In this document: piece by piece, positions 63,436 through 64,000 of the stretch | Position numbering within the stretch: the first letter of the stretch is position 1 | Layout of the letters: each line of letters starts with the position of its first letter | NCBI RefSeq assembly: GCF_000699445.3 | Contig: NC_067202.1 | Location: forward strand, 5,040,458 to 5,104,457 | Reading direction: 5' to 3' | Length of the DNA stretch: 64,000 bases | From: Schistosoma haematobium | Lineage: Eukaryota; Platyhelminthes; Trematoda; Strigeidida; Schistosomatidae | Program-made: the position numbers and the translations under genes | The notes under the pieces: model-generated | Seen by the model: the letters and a program-made list of their open reading frames with translations, nothing else | Told to the model about the DNA's origin: nothing | The model's database searches: none

Positions 63436-64000
63436 ATTCACTTCTTTTTAGACCTATTACTAACGATTCTGCTTCTTCATTAGTTTTCCTGTCGAAAATA
63501 ACAGCTTCTGTATTATAATACACAATCATAAATGATCGATCTACACCATATTGCTTTTCCAATCATTGATTAGTATGATTATCGTTCGAATTTATTCTGT
63601 ATCATAATGTGCTGTCGTTTATATTCACTGTTGTTCCTGTACGTTGATTCGTTAAACCAGCATTTTTTGTTTGTATGTTTGTTTGTTTGCTTGTTTTTTT
63701 CTCTCTCTCCTCCCGCTTGATACGCTTTTTTAATGTTTATCCTTTAGACAATTCAATCTCTGTCTATATCATTATCAATCAGTTACGTGATATATGCACA
63801 TATATAAGTGTAATTGTCACCATATTTGTTTATATGTTATATGTGAATAAGTTATGTAAGAAAGTTTACACTTATTACTCTGTGTTTCGTTCTAATCTTT
63901 CTCGATTATTGTGGAATAGTCGGCGTATACGCGTGGCTAGCTTATTGGCTTGATCTCTTTCTCTCTCTCTTCTCTGCCTTCGATCATCTCATGTGTGTGT
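63436..64000 (+). other. Probable 3' UTR
   Basis: AT-rich sequence after the stop with no acceptor-linked coding continuation. I find no AATAAA hexamer here, so the transcript probably ends beyond the window or uses a variant signal. Confidence 0.5.

Overview
This window is AT-rich, intron-dense animal DNA, most probably from a blood fluke of the genus Schistosoma. The main reason is the many copies of tRNA-headed SINEs carrying hammerhead-ribozyme cores, which match the schistosome Sm-alpha type from general knowledge. The 3' ends of non-LTR retrotransposons with (CTGA)n tails and the very long introns agree. No database search was possible, so the species is not fixed.

One protein-coding gene fills the window on the + strand. 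I joined 20 coding exons (1407 to 63435) with GT-AG introns and one continuous frame: 1,779 residues, open at the 5' end, with a stop at 63433-63435. They encode a single-pass membrane receptor with four visible Ig-like domains (the first interrupted by a large Asn-rich insert), two FN3 domains with Asn-rich inserts, one transmembrane helix (residues about 918-943) and a tail of about 836 residues rich in Gln, Asn, Gly, His and Pro. The layout (Ig repeats, two FN3, TM, long Pro-rich tail) is closest to turtle/IGSF9-type adhesion receptors. A Robo-like or ihog/CDON-like receptor is not excluded, and the signal peptide and any further N-terminal domains lie upstream of the window.

The introns hold nearly everything else and are built from repeats, labelled here by letter. 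A: Sm-alpha-like tRNA/hammerhead SINE. B: a second tRNA-headed SINE with a hammerhead-like core of different sequence. E: a third tRNA-headed repeat with a CTGATGA...GAAA core. D: 3' ends of a non-LTR retrotransposon, coding for the C-terminal end of its polyprotein and ending in (CTGA)n. C: a roughly 500-bp retroposon with an AAATAA-rich 3' tail. F: a roughly 300-bp repeat. There are also a pair of LTR-like repeats, one MITE with terminal inverted repeats, and several microsatellites.

Three things stand out. The hammerhead SINEs repeatedly occur as head-to-head inverted pairs. A-family copy 30290-30439 retains every core base of a hammerhead. Two long near-identical repeats are present: an inverted pair at 30652-30922/31443-31715, and a direct pair at 51409-52230/59285-60100 that brackets two tail exons. 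I see no second gene, no true tRNA or rRNA gene and no CRISPR array.
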